Below, piece after piece: positions 24,617 to 36,184 of a DNA stretch of 64,000 nt. Position 1 is the first letter of the stretch. Each line of letters opens with the position of its first letter. A model generated the notes under the pieces. The model saw only the letters and a list, made by a program, of their open reading frames with translations, did not search any database and was not told the DNA's origin. Origin of the DNA: Spinacia oleracea (taxonomy: Eukaryota; Streptophyta; Magnoliopsida; Caryophyllales; Amaranthaceae); contig NC_079490.1 of the NCBI RefSeq assembly GCF_020520425.1, positions 122,470,715-122,534,714 on the forward strand, in the 5' to 3' direction. The position numbers and the translations under genes were made by a program.

Positions 24617-26755
24617 TGTAGGGGGATTTTTTCCCTTCCTTGGCACATTTTTATTTCCCCTACGAAAGGCTTTGGAACTTTTGTATATTTTTGGATTTCG
24701 AAGGAGTCTCCACCAAACATTTTTAAAGGTCCCGTTTGAAAGAACAAAATTGAATTTATGTTGGATAAGGCATTGAATCTTAGAAACGGATGGGTGAGAT
24801 CCGGGCAAGGGAACGAGATGCTTATTCCGCGAGCTTTAGAAATCATACAAAACATTTTCGAATAACCCTAGTCATGACACTATGTGGGTTTGGATTCAGT
24901 ACTTGAACAAATAGAATTTCTACTTTGTATTATGACCACTTCGCTTTAAAGTTAATTTTAGGGAACCTAAGACCGGTTTGTCCAAGAAATTATCTTTGTT
25001 AAGGGTGGTGTAACCTTGCATTTTGTTGTATTTAGCATGTGAGGTGATGAAAGAAATAAACAAGTAGAGCAACATCACAATAGAAAATAAATGCGTAATT
25101 AGTAAAAATACATCACCACCTAGAAAAGGACTAGGCGGAATTGAAAGGTGCAATATTTAAAGGAATTATTGAAATTGCGATATTGAAGTGCATAATTGAA
25201 AGGCGTTATTGAAATTGCGATATTGAAGTGCATACTTGAAAGATGCGATATTGAAATTGAACTATTGTATTTGAGATCCGAACGCCAAACGGCTTCTTAA
25301 GAATAAGTGCGTCCGACACGGATTAAAGTCTAAAAATCTCAACTTTAGGACAAGTTGCTCATCCTAAAGTGTCTTAGATTTTGGACATAGAAATTGAACT
25401 TGAAATATTGAATCTGGAATATTGAACTTAGGAGTCTTGAATCTCAAATCTCAAAGATTAGACCTTTTAATGTTGAAAAGGATTCATCTTTCATATGCTC
25501 CATATATTGAGATGATTCTAGTTTAGGGGAGTGATTACAAACAACCCTAAACATCATTCAATCTTGAAACTTGTACTTGAATATTGAAATGAGGAGTCTT
25601 GAATCTCAAAGATTAGACCTTTTAATGTTGAAAAGGTTTCATCTTTGATGTGCTCCTATTTTGAAGTGGTTCTAGTTTAAGGAAGTTATTACAAACAACC
25701 TTAAGCATCATTGAACCTTGAGACTTGAACTTGAATTTTGAAAAGTGGAGTCTTGAATCTCAAAGATTAGACCTTTAAACATTAGAAATGCCTCACCTTT
25801 GATTACTCCATGTTTTGAAAATGATTCTAGTTTAAGGAAGTGATTACAAACAACCTTAAACATCATTGAATCTTGAAACTTTGTATTTTTGTCATAGAAA
25901 GTGTTGATTTTGTAAAAATATGTGATTGTTGTAAGTGACACTTTTAAGAGTAAAAGTGTCAACTTTACTAATCATTTTGAAAGAGAAATTATAGAAACAT
26001 AGTAGATTAGGATTCGGATTCGAAATTACCTAGTTAGGTTTAGGTTAGAATTCCTCTTGGAGCTCCCAATTGCTTGAATATTTGAAGTTGGGATTTTTGA
26101 AGAATTTGCATTTTGATGTTGAGAGGAAATTTCAGAATTACGACATTCTGTTGTAAATTGCTGCCCTAAAGTGCTGGAAATTAGGTGTTTAAATAGGAAA
26201 ATGAGAGGCTAAACACCAGCTGACAGCTGCGTCCAGCGCATCAACTGTGCTAGGCGCCACGGACGTGGCACAAAAGATGCCAAGCAAGGACGATGACGTC
26301 GTCCTTGCATTTGGCTTGTAGTGGGCGTACCTTTGTATGAATTGTACGTTTTTTGGCACGTAGCTTTGCTTGGGGATTAAGGAAGTTTGCGACAAAAAAC
26401 TAGCCGTTTCGGTTTTTTGAATTCGGTTTTATGAGACGAGGCCCGGCTTGCTCGGTTTTGTGGGTCGGCGCCCGAATTTGGATTGCTTAGTGTCATTTAG
26501 AATAGAAAAGGCCTTGTAGAACAAATGGAGTGGTTCATGGGGTGAGATTGTACTTGGATTTCGAAATTGATTTTCGGAAATTGAATTTTGTACCGAGTTC
26601 CGGAATGTGAACGGTCTCGGGAATTGGACTTTGGTTCTTGGATTTTGGAATATGTTTTAGCAATTGGGAGTTCCGCACGGAGTTGTTCCAACCACCTAGC
26701 AAGGATAATGGTATCGTCATCATCCCAATGGGGAGACACGATTTAGTTGTCTACA
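24617..26755 (-). repeat. 5' LTR of the Tat/Ogre-like element
   Basis: The ends are TGTAG...CTACA (plus strand TGTAGGGGGATTTTTT at 24617 and TTAGTTGTCTACA at 26755), giving a 2139-bp LTR on the minus strand. The left end is fixed by the PBS. The right end rests on the matching 5-bp inverted ends and the switch to copia-like sequence beyond it. Within it, a unit of about 155 bp repeats three times (anchors TCTCAAAGATTAG at 25450, 25604 and 25759). Confidence 0.75.
25440..25885. repeat. 155-bp tandem repeats in gypsy LTR
   Basis: Three copies of a unit containing TCTCAAAGATTAGACCTTT and ATTACAAACAACC are spaced 154-155 bp apart. Confidence 0.88.
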
Positions 26756-29032
26756 ACGTTATTAATGTTGAAATCTTTTTCACCAAGTCGGAATGCTTGA
26801 ACTATTTTGGATAGATCTTGCAATCATTGCATATGGAAATATGGCAATCGGAAAATGAAACATCCTCCTCAATTGGACTTGTTGGAAGGAGTTGTGTACA
26901 TTACACAGTGTAAAAGTTTTGGATGCTAGATAATTTTTGCAAGCATAAGAAATCAATTCATAGATTAATGCATGCAAGTGAGAATTCGAACATACTTTTC
27001 AACAAAGGCTATTAAGAAATCATAGCTTTTAGAAAATATTAATCATCTTATAGATGAGGATATTAGTGGGAGCTAAGTCAAATTTATTGGTTCTATGAGA
27101 TACATATCTCTCTATTAAAAATGTCACTCAAATTCTAAATGGTTGGATTTTATAGTATTTGTCAATAGTAGAACCATGGCGAAACTTAGATCATATTGGG
27201 TTAAAGATCTATTAGATAGGATCTAAAGCGTAGTTTGGATTCTATAAAAGTAATTACTAAATCAAACACAAATGAGAGACTAAAAAGTGACTCTCAACCC
27301 ATATGAGTAATTCTAAGTAATGAATGTTTTAACTAAGTGTAAAGTTGGGCTGTTATTACTAAAGTTAAACATGAAGGACCTTGAAGAGGAACCTTCACCT
27401 TATATCACATGGAAATTCTAAGAGTTTAGCAAGATTCGGTATCTCGTGAAACAAAATGACCTAAAAGTTACATGGATAGATTTTAAATTGCTAATGGTGT
27501 TTGCATTACGATTAATCATGTATGGTGTGATATATAGATCGCCAAGATAACTCGTGAGTGTTGAATCATGACGAGTTTACACCATTCTCTCTGGATCTAA
27601 AATCAAAGATCATTAGAATAATATCAAGAAAATCCAATACATTTGGACTTGTAGGATGAGTACTTGATAAGAGAAAATGAAGATGGATTAAAGTTTTAAT
27701 GCTACATTCATTTGCCTAAGAAAAAGTTGGATCTGATTGTTAGGCAAACCACAAACATACGCGGGCAATTAAGCGTCGTGATTAAAAGGTGGTAACAAAG
27801 GTTCAAAACCATATACTCCCTCCGTCCCGGAATACTTGACCTGTTTTCCTTATCGGGTCGTCCCTTAATACTTGACTTGTTTCTAAAAATGGAAATATTC
27901 TAACAATATTATATTATTTCTCACTCCACCCCTATTAACCCACCTACCCCCTACTTCATACAAAAAATAATTAAAAATTCAACCCCTACTCTCCCCCAAC
28001 CCCACCTCTTAACCCACCTCCCACTAACTACATTAAAATAATACCCCACTATCAACTACTACCTATTAAATTAAATAAGTCAATTCAAGTTCCTTAAACT
28101 CTGTGCCGGTCAAACCGGGTCGAGTATTCCGGGACGGAGGGAGTATGATGCATGGGAAACTGAATCAATGATTAGTTTCCAAGTTCTCAGCCTAAAGATG
28201 AATCTCCCACATCTCTGTGTACTGGTTGGAGTATTCCAAAATGGAAGCATCTTTTGCAATTCTACATTATTGAAATGAATACATTATTGCCTAAGAAGAA
28301 ATAAAAGGGAATGGTTTATATTGGGACTTTTTCAATGAACTCGGGTTGATCACAAGTCTGCCATCTGGATGGTTTTCTATTTTAAAAATGACAATCATTC
28401 TAATAGCGATGAAAGACTAGATCATTTTATAAACATATCTAGAGATCTTTTCAAGTTACATCGAAAGGATTTTGATAGAAAATATGTTAAAAATAGAAAA
28501 TTATGATATACTAAACCTCTGCAACAAATGAGATACAACACTCATATACAGAAATGGAATCAAGTTTGAGTTCCATGAATGTTTTAAGTATTGGGTGAAA
28601 GGCCCACATCTGTAAAACATTAAATGTTTTAATTTTGGGTTAAAGGCCCATAAATTGTAAAGCATTTGGCTTAAAAATTTATCATTTATAAAATTATATT
28701 TCATATTTCATTTAATCATGTTTTAGTATTAAATGATGAAGTCCAAGTAATTCAAACTCATTTAAATGGGATATCAAGGATGGATCCCTGATAAAGAAAC
28801 TCACATATGTGAACTTGAATATTGAATCACAAAAGTATCCCTAATCCAGATCATTGAATGGGTTGGATGAACAATGACTAATGAAGATTAGATTGCTAGT
28901 TGATTTATAGTTCAGTTTCTAGAACTAGATGGGACATGGATGTCAGAAATCATTTGCATAGATACTTATTGGAATTCGTATGGGATTAACCATGAGAACA
29001 CTTTAAGAAATTAAAGTCATGTCATAAGCCGT
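26756..29032 (+). pseudogene. Decayed copia pol (RT to RNase H) and 3' untranslated region
   Basis: There is no open frame, but 26880-27560 matches, in opposite orientation, bases 1-760 (decayed family A-type pol). Bases 28910-29030, with the catttgcatagatacttac-type string, match the 3' untranslated region of the intact family A element (about 36590-36760 on its minus strand). The copia sequence is cut off at 29032 by a CACTA end. It may be the 3' portion of the family B element whose LTR is at 16521. It holds the Stowaway insertion. Confidence 0.7.
27816..28143. mobile_element. Stowaway MITE (Tc1/mariner type)
   Basis: This 328-bp element has perfect terminal inverted repeats of at least 20 bp beginning CTCCCTCCGTCCCGGAATAC. 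It is flanked by the TA duplication (27814-27815 and 28144-28145). The CTCCCTCCGT terminus and TA target are the hallmarks of Stowaway. It has no coding capacity. Confidence 0.96.
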
Positions 29033-29340
29033 CACTAGTACAAAAAGGGGATATTGCTTCGAACCTAAAAGGGGTTATTGATTCGTATTAAGTGCGAAGC
29101 AAATAGACTTGAAGCATTTGAAAGTATCCAATTGCTTCGAGCAAGTGCGAAGCAATTAAGATTACTATTGCATTACACCTACCAATATTTCAAAGCATTT
29201 GATTGTAACAACTATTAAAACGTACTAGCAATTGCTTCGCGCCTATCAATTATTCGAAGCATTAAAAGTTTCAGTTGCTTCAAACTTATGGATTTTTCAA
29301 ATCAATTGATTGAAGTGATTTCTTTGGTCTCAAGCATAAG
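29033..29340 (+). mobile_element. Left end of a CACTA (En/Spm) transposon
   Basis: It starts CACTAGTACAAAAAGGGG, a typical CACTA terminal repeat. It is followed by subterminal repeats in both orientations (GCTTCG and CGAAGC, at least eight within 250 bp, such as at 29058, 29092, 29133 and 29146). It interrupts the decayed copia 3' region exactly at 29032. I could not find the matching right end (CTAGTG preceded by CCCCTTTTTGTA) before 32331 or in 56523-57400, so the element's extent is unknown. Confidence 0.8.
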
Positions 29341-30580
29341 CCCGTAGCAATATGTGCGATTTTTAAATTTTTAAAAATATTCCAAAAAGAGGGAATTGAA
29401 TAACACCTCCATAACCAATGAGGCAATTTAGTACACCACAGTACCATCATCTATCTCCAAAGCGCTTACCAGTTTTTCCAATAGCAAGCAATCACAACAA
29501 CAAAAAAATTCAACTACCACAACAACCGTAACCACTACAAAATCATTAAACCATTCCAAAACCATAAATTCATCCTAAAACATATATGTCATAAATTGTA
29601 AAAAATATCAAAATAAATAAAAACAAATAAAACTACAAGGGTAGGCACCTGTAACGGTTATACATAAATGTCTTAATATCTAGTAATAGTAGTTTTTCTA
29701 ACAAAGTACTAGACTTTTGGAGAATACAAAGTCCAAAATGTATTGAGCCTTCAAGTTAAAACTTCACGCATTTGTCCATTAATATAAGGCCTATTCGTCT
29801 TTAAATCCTGCAAGAAATATATAAATATAGAAAAATCAATTTAACATATCTAATATATAAACAGATCATCTACTTAAATACGTTTTAAAGAAATTGTAAT
29901 TTGAATAGATCTTCACTTCCATTAATGGACTATGTCAAACATGAACCTTGACGTATAATATCCACACTCTACCTAATACCGATCTTATTGCTAGGCTACG
30001 TTTCTTCTTAATGGAATCAAATACGTGAATTGTATTTATGATTGGTTAAATCACAAGAAGAACCCAATGATAGCTACATGTTTAATAAACCAGGAACAAG
30101 ATTAGCTATTGTTTATATTGAAAAAAGAAATCATAAATAATAACAAGAATGTCAATTTTAACTAGGTTTTATATGATGAAGGGTATGCAACACTTGGGGC
30201 ATAGGAGTCAAATTTATTTGTTAACAAACTTATCAATTACTACATTCTATAATTTGTTTTGTTAGAAGGATTAAAGGATGCTTGAAGGATAAACATGTAA
30301 GATTTCTTGCAATGTTTTATTTTTAAACAAGGGTCGTGGGATGTCAACTTGCAACGATTGCCACTTGTTACTCCTTTAATACTCTCTTTCTATTCGAATT
30401 TTTTTAACATACAAACCAATCTTACCTTATCTGAATTAATAAAACGAAAAATTAACATTCCTAAAGTCTCATTCAATAAATTCTCAACCACTTAAGTTCA
30501 TTGTTTCTTCAACTTCTGATCAACACCTTTTAAAAATCTATCTATACCTAGTATTTAAAAAACACAACCATACCCGTTAT
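29341..30580. other. AT-rich stretch with no recognised content
   Basis: There is no open frame with a domain, no inverted ends and no clear tandem structure. It may be interior CACTA sequence or older host DNA. Confidence 0.5.
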
Positions 30581-30592
30581 AAAGCCACGTGG

Positions 30593-30725
30593 CTATCTTT
30601 CTAAAACCGAAAACACAATCCACGTGTCCAACCAATTAATCCCAATCTCGCAGGGTTTTTGGAAAAAAAAACACACGTGTCCCACCATATCATTCCAATT
30701 TCGCAGGATTGTAGGAAAAAAAGGA
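30593..30725 (+). promoter_or_regulatory. G-box cluster in a possible promoter
   Basis: Three CACGTG hexamers lie at 30596, 30621 and 30674. The first is inside the 12-bp palindrome AGCCACGTGGCT (30593-30604). The second and third each head a copy of a diverged unit of about 53 bp (CACGTGTCC...TCGCAGG...GGAAAAAAA). CACGTG is the core of plant G-box/ABRE elements bound by bZIP and bHLH factors. The possible exon at 31034 lies about 350 bp downstream. Confidence 0.5.
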
Positions 30726-31033
30726 AAACCAGAAAAATAACCCGCCCAACTTGAAACTGCGCTCATCTTCTACAACCACCATTATTGTCATCTCCGCTTC
30801 TTCCTCCTCGCCATTATTGTTCATTAATTTCAAATTAATGAGGTCTACCTTTCAATTCCAACTTCAATTCCAACTTCAATTCGATCCCGTCAATTCCAAT
30901 CACTCGCACAAGCTTCAACTCGACCTCGATCCAGAATCAAACTCCAAAATCACCTTAAATTCGATCCCACCATCTTCTCCCTCACTTTAATTACAAATTA
31001 ATTTCCCCCAACACATTAACGATCTCTTAAATC

Positions 31034-31165
31034 ATGTCGGTTACGGGTTGTTTGGACAATCAGCCATTGACATTCCACCCACTACCATCTCTTAATCCAA
31101 TCCTAACTCTATTTAACACTGTTAGGTTTTCCATGAGTAATGATACGACCAAGAGCTACATACAG
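31034..31165 (+). CDS. Possible first exon of an unknown gene
   Basis: A 44-codon open stretch from an ATG starts MSVTGCLDNQPLTFHPLPSL and ends SYIQ, directly before a consensus donor CAG|GTATGT. Upstream, 30760-30990 is C/T-rich, like a plant 5' untranslated region, and has a 79-codon upstream frame of low complexity (ending at 30990). The G-box cluster lies further upstream. I do not recognise the protein and cannot find a convincing second exon before the Athila insertion at 32336. It could be a fragment captured by the CACTA element, the start of a host gene broken by the insertion, or chance. Confidence 0.25.
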
Positions 31166-31490
31166 GTATGTTTTTCGTTTTAAATGCCTGTTCTGAATTG
31201 ATTTTATTGGTTTTATTTCCAATTTGAATTCTATATTTTTGTGAGTAGGTACAGATTTCTACTTTCAGGTTCCATATTGATGTGGTTATATGTTGTTGAT
31301 ATGGAAGTAGTAGATTGTTGGAAAGATCAGTGTGATTTTAATTTTAATTTTAATTTTAATGATCAGCTTTTGATGATGTTTTCTCTTAATTTTGGTGATT
31401 GAGAAACGACAAGATGTAATTAAATTGGCTACCATTTGCTGTACTGACACCGTTATTTTTCACAACGTACGAAAAGAATGGGGCAAGGGG

Positions 31491-31716
31491 AATTAAGATC
31501 AATTGAGATTTGGGTGGGTTAATGAATGTAAAGAGAGAGCTGATGAAAGGAGTTAATGGAAAAGAAAACATGTCCAGTAATAAAGTTCACAAATCCTTTA
31601 ATGAATTAAGATCAATTGAGATTTGGGTGGGTTAATGAATGTAGAGAGAGAGCTGGTGAAAGGAGTTAATGGAAAAGAAAACATGTCCAGTAATAAAGTT
31701 CACAAATCCTTTTATG
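31491..31716. repeat. 113-bp tandem duplication
   Basis: Bases 31491-31603 and 31604-31716 are nearly identical (AATTAAGATCAATTGAGATTTGGG ... CACAAATCCTTT, shown as ends only). It is recent, judging by the few differences. Confidence 0.93.
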
Positions 31717-32335
31717 AAGTGGAAGATGACTTTATGTGTAAAATAGCAAATCATTTTCCAGCATTATCAAATTATCAAATAACCTCACTAACGTCTTTGT
31801 GTTTATGGAATAAATGTATTCTGATAGAGGGAACATTTTGTTGGATTTATCATGGATCTTAGCAAAGTTGTTTTATACATGACTAGGAATCAATATCCAT
31901 ATGCTTAAGGTAGAGTGTAGCCTATTGGTAGTGATTAGGAACTGCAGCTCTCTGGGTCATTGCAGGTCTGCTCACTTTGCTTATTTGCAAGTCTGCATAT
32001 CTCCATTTATTTCCAAGAGCTACAGAGTTACATGTAAACTCAATCAATTGGGATATGTGGCCTTGCTTCCAGAAGTTAAAGTTGTGAGTCATAATAAAAT
32101 GTTGAACTTATTGAGACCCCTGATGCAAACTAATAAGGCCACATTTGAGTTTGGGGGTTAACTAAACTTTGACTATTAATTTTCCACCAAAGTATGCCTG
32201 ACTTTCAGAGTATGTAACCGGAGATTTGCAAGTGTGCTTAGCCACTAAGGAGGTCCCTCGGTCCTAAACTCCTTAACCCTCCATTTCTCATTTCCCAATC
32301 CCCCGTCCTTCATGACTTCATCCATGTGCAGTCTA

Positions 32336-33779
32336 TGATATGTGCGTTTTATATAGTGTTTTCACCCCCGTCCCTTAGTACTTTTATGCGTCAAATGAGC
32401 TCCTAGGAGCCATTTTGGTACTAATCTGTGTATTTTAGTGTGCCTTGAGTTTCAGGAATACTTAGTGAGAAATTGGTCTTTTTAGGCCCGTTTCTTGATG
32501 ATTTAGGCCACTACATGATCCCGAGGGAGTTCGGGACGACTTTTGTCAACTTACGGGAGCCTTAGATGTTCATGATTGAGTCCCGGAAGTTAGACTCGGT
32601 GTTGCGGACGAAGAGCTTCCCGCCCGGTTGATCTCCCCTCGCCCATCGGGCGAGCAAGCAGCGAATCAGGACGTCAGAAGGCGCCCGACGGGCGGAGTTT
32701 CGCCTGGTGCCCATCGAATCAGGACGTCAGAAGGCGTCATCGGGCGCCCAGCGAATCAGGGCGCCTTCTGGCGCCCGACCGGGCGCGTGCAGATGGAATC
32801 AAAGTGTCTCCCTCCGCCCGGCGGGCTGGCCTGCGCCCGACGGGCGGGATTCGAGCTGGTCGCCCGACGGGCGGACGGTCGCCCGACCGGGCGACGACAA
32901 CCCAGGACGTCTCATGCGCGCGGTTTACTTAACTTTTCCGGTTTTTCTTAATGCTTTTTGGGCTAAACTATAAATACAGCCCTTAGTTAATTTATGGAGA
33001 CATCTTATTATCTCATATTCTAGTATTAAACACTTAGTTTTTCTCTCTAATTTGTTCTAAACACTTAGTTTATTTTCAATAAAAAATTCAAGCTTTCATT
33101 TGCCATTGTTCTTTAATTAGGTATTATTCTTTATTTCAATTCTTTGTTTAAGCTTTAATTATGTTTTCAATCATGCCAATTGATTTGTTTATTGTTAATA
33201 TGCTTGAGTAGTTTAATTTCTAGGGTTTGGGGATCCATGAATGATATGAAGGGATATTGAATAATCATGATTGTTGGCATTACAATTGATTCCTATTGAT
33301 TGGTTTATTCCACTATACAATTAGATTTGCGCAGGTTTAATTGTGGTAGTTATGCAATATCAAATTAAGATTCGAGAGATGCAATTTGATGTTTAGGCTT
33401 GTGTCAATAGGTGGAATTAGAGTTAATACGTATCGAGAGCCCGTTAATTCTAAGTCTATGATTAATATCGATTTGAGAAAGCATGCTAATCTAATTAATT
33501 ACTTTGTTGATTATCGTGATTGTTCATTGTTCTGGATTGTTATTTGTTGGTGAACCTATGCCCTAGATTCCTTAATATATTGATTCATCCTTGTTTAATT
33601 ATCGTTCGTAGTCATAGCATATAAACCACCAACCAATTCTTGTTCACAATAGTCTAGATTAATTAATTGATAGTAGAAAGAACGTCTGTTTCCCTGTGGA
33701 TTCGATCCTAACTTCCCTTGCTACCTAGCTAGTGGACCTTAGGTTATTTTTGATTAGGTGATACGACTTAAGCCTGTCA
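32336..33779 (+). repeat. Athila-like 5' LTR
   Basis: It starts TGATATGTGCGTTTTATATAG and ends AAGCCTGTCA. A TATA box TATAAATA is at 32969-32976. It carries a GC-rich hairpin-motif cluster at 32610-32905. Outside one patch it differs from the 3' LTR at only scattered positions, so the insertion is fairly young. Confidence 0.95.
32610..32905. repeat. GC-rich hairpin-motif cluster in LTR
   Basis: Repeated GCCCG-N(1-2)-CGGGC motifs, for example CGCCCGACGGGCGG and CGCCCGACCGGGCG, occur with arms of 5-6 bp. The same motif recurs at 43480-43730, 51482-51750 and 55375-55640. Confidence 0.88.
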
Positions 33780-33784
33780 AAATT

Positions 33785-33802
33785 TGGCGCCGTTGCCGGG
33801 GA
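33785..33802 (+). promoter_or_regulatory. Primer binding site of the Athila-like element
   Basis: TGGCGCCGTTGCCGGGGA lies five bases after the LTR end. It is the standard PBS of Athila/Tat elements. Confidence 0.92.
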
Positions 33803-33913
33803 AACGGTTTTATTTTCTGTTGTTGATTGCTTATCCTAGATTATTGTTTGTTACTACTCAAGGAACTCACGTTCCTTGAGACCGGATCTCACATTGTTTT
33901 GTTGTCTTTGTCT

Positions 33914-34817
33914 ATGCCCAGGACCGTAGGTACTAGTAATCTTACTCCATTCGATCCTGAGCCCGAAAGAACATTTCGTAGACGAAGAACTTTCATTGCA
34001 CAGTGTGGGAATTACTCTGATTCTGATCATAATATTGACGATCTTTTTCCTTTAGATACAGATTCAGTTTCAGAGATAGAGATGGGTGACGAAAATCTGA
34101 TGCCGCCACCTACCTTACGGCTTACAGACTATTCTAAGCCAAGTCTGTCCGTGCTACCAAAGGCGATCATGCCTTCTATTGCAGCTGAGACCTTCAAGAT
34201 TGAGCCTGCATTGATTAACATGATCGAGAGACGCCAGTACGGTGGGGAACCAGGTGAAGATCCGAATCTTCACATTCAGTCCTTCATCCAATATTGTTCC
34301 ACCATCAAGCAAAAGGGATTGACTCCGGAGTAGACTATGGAGATACTTTTCCCGTTCTCTTTGAGTTGGAAAGCTAAACTGTGGATTAATGGGTTGAATC
34401 GGGCGGCTTTGAAAATCACTAATTGGGAATCCTTGGCTCTTGCTTTTTATGTTAAATATTTTCCACCTGAGAAAACGGCTCGTCTGAGGGGTCATATATT
34501 AGGTATCTCACAACAAGCGGATGAGAGTTTGTTCGAGGTCTGGGAGAGATTCAAGGATTTGCAAAGAGAATGCCCGCACTGGGAGAGATTCAAGGATTTG
34601 CAAAGAGAATGCCCGCACTGAGAGATTCAACAACCAGGGTTTGAAAGATTGGTTCTTGATTCAGCAGTTTTATAATGGTCTGGGCAATGAGTCTAGATGT
34701 TTGTTGGATTCAGCTGCCACTGGGAGGTTCATGCAACTTGAGGTGCCTAGAGCTATGGAGGCGATTTAGGAGATAGCCATTCACAATGCCCAGTATGGAA
34801 ATCCTAGAGGTCTATCT
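33914..34817 (+). pseudogene. Athila-like gag, amino-terminal part
   Basis: It starts at an ATG (MPRTVGTSN...) and contains the retrotransposon gag core: FIQYCSTIKQKG, KLWINGL, NWESLALAFYVKYFPPEKTARLRG and LFEVWERFKDLQRECPH. This is a capsid-like protein that would package element RNA. Lesions are a TAG at 34331, a 39-bp in-frame duplication (34542-34580 repeated at 34581-34619), a short extra segment behind it that shifts frame and creates TGA, and a TAG near 34768. The frame is then cut by the copia insertion at 34818, with TSD TATCT, and resumes at 46573. The start was chosen because the longer open frame upstream of 33914 has no gag similarity. Confidence 0.85.
34542..34619 (+). repeat. 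39-bp tandem duplication in gag
   Basis: Two identical 39-bp units (GGGAGAGATTCAAGG...GCCCGCACT) are followed by the start of a third (GAGAGATTCAA). The same duplication is in the copied segment at 45376-45453. Confidence 0.95.
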
Positions 34818-36184
34818 TGTTAGGTTATGATACATATGACAATTCATAAATCATGCGGAAAAAACCATAAAGCCAGGAAAACATATTATTTACACATAAT
34901 CATTTAGCATAGTTTAGATGCATACTCTTTGTTGCGTGCCTTCCCTAGCTGCGCCCGAACCGAACAAGAACAAGTCTTTAGGACTTCAAGTGTCGTCCCT
35001 CCGTAGATAGTCCACAGCACGTCCGGATCCGCCTTAAGATTGACCAACTAGAATCGCCCTTAAGGTACTACTTATTTTCGGCTAAATGGGCAAGAGTTAT
35101 GGCTGATTTTTCTGCTTAAAAATCCTAGCTTTGAATACTTGAAAACATGTGTATAAATAATGACCCTAGGCCCTTATTTATAGAGGTATGGAAAAAGAAT
35201 TGTAATCCTACTAGGATGTGGATTTGTTAATTTAGAACTTTATTAGGACTCTAAATAACAAAGCAATTCTAATAAGATTAGGATTTTAATCTTCGCACGA
35301 ATCATAATAGAATTAGGATTTCCCGCACACGCATCGTACAAGCCGTGCACCCGCGCAGGCCTTGCGGCCCACGACAAGCGCACAGCCCATGTGCGGTGCT
35401 GCGTGCGCGCGCGCGCCTTTCGCTGGGCCTGCCTTGCGCTGGGCCTGGTCGAGGCGTGCGTTGCTGCGTGCGGCTCGCTGGGCGATGGCCTGGCTTCGTG
35501 CTGGCCCTTCGTCTAGCGGGCCTCGTCCGATGCTAATTCGTACGATACGCTTCCGATTAAATTCCCGATTCCGGAATTCATTTCCGATACGAACAACATT
35601 TAATATTTCCGATTCCGGAATTAATTTCCGTTTCGAACAAATATTTAATATTTCCGTTTCCGGAATTATTTTCCGATTCCGATAATATTTCCGATTCTGA
35701 CAATATTTCCGTTTCCGGCAATATTTACGATTCCGGCAATATTTCCATTTCCGATAATATTTTCCGATACGTACCATGTTTCCGTTTCCGGCAACATCTA
35801 CGACTTGGATAATATTTATATTTCCGATACGATCCATATTTCCGTTTCCGGCAATACCATCGTTTCCGGAGTATTCATTTCTTGCCTGTGACGATCTCAG
35901 CTCCCACTGAAACCAAGATCCGTCGATTCCGAATATCCATAGATGGAGTATTTAATGCCATTAAATACTTGATCCGTTTACGTACTATTTGTGTGACCCT
36001 ACGGGTTCAGTCAAGAGTAAGCTGTGGATTAATATCATTAATTCCACTTGAACTGAAGCGGCCTCTAGCTAGGCATTCAGCTCACTTGATCTCACTGAAT
36101 TATTAACTTGTTAATTAATACTGAACCGCATTTATTAGACTTAACATAGAATGCATACTTGGACCAAGGGCATTATTTCCTTCA
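34818..36184 (-). repeat. Complete 3' LTR of the copia element
   Basis: 1367 bp. On the minus strand it starts TGAAGGAAATAATGCCCTTGG (36184) and ends CATAACCTAACA (34818). It contains the TTCCG array and a GC-rich block at 35340-35530. Minus-strand TATA-like sequence lies near 35174-35182. Confidence 0.93.

Larger units (their letters stand above)
18738..26755 (-). mobile_element. Decayed Ty3/gypsy element, Tat/Ogre-like
   Basis: On the minus strand the order is LTR (26755 to 24617), Arg-type PBS, about 2.5 kb of repeat-rich leader, a gag/protease remnant, RT and part of RNase H. It breaks off at about 18738 without a 3' LTR. The Tat/Ogre lineage follows from the VDNGSAINVCP protease string, the MCVDYRDLNRASPKD reverse transcriptase string and the TGGCGACTCCACTGGGGA primer binding site. 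The main gag domain is not found, so a large internal deletion is likely. Stops in every domain make it defective. Confidence 0.85.

Noticed and set aside
31623..31862. 79-codon frame as a second exon after 31165
   Set aside because: It overlaps the 113-bp tandem duplication, has no clear acceptor in frame and no recognisable domain.
5865..33802. tRNA-like strings (TGGTATCA..., TGGCGCCGTTGCCGGGGA)
   Set aside because: They are retrotransposon primer binding sites at LTR borders, only 13-18 bp long, with no tRNA cloverleaf.
35313..35837. 174-codon frame starting MDRIGNINIIQVVDV, also at 45696-46220 and, in related form, 10642-11079
   Set aside because: It is a translation of the TTCCG repeat array and the GC-rich block inside copia LTRs; its recurrence reflects LTR copies, not a gene.
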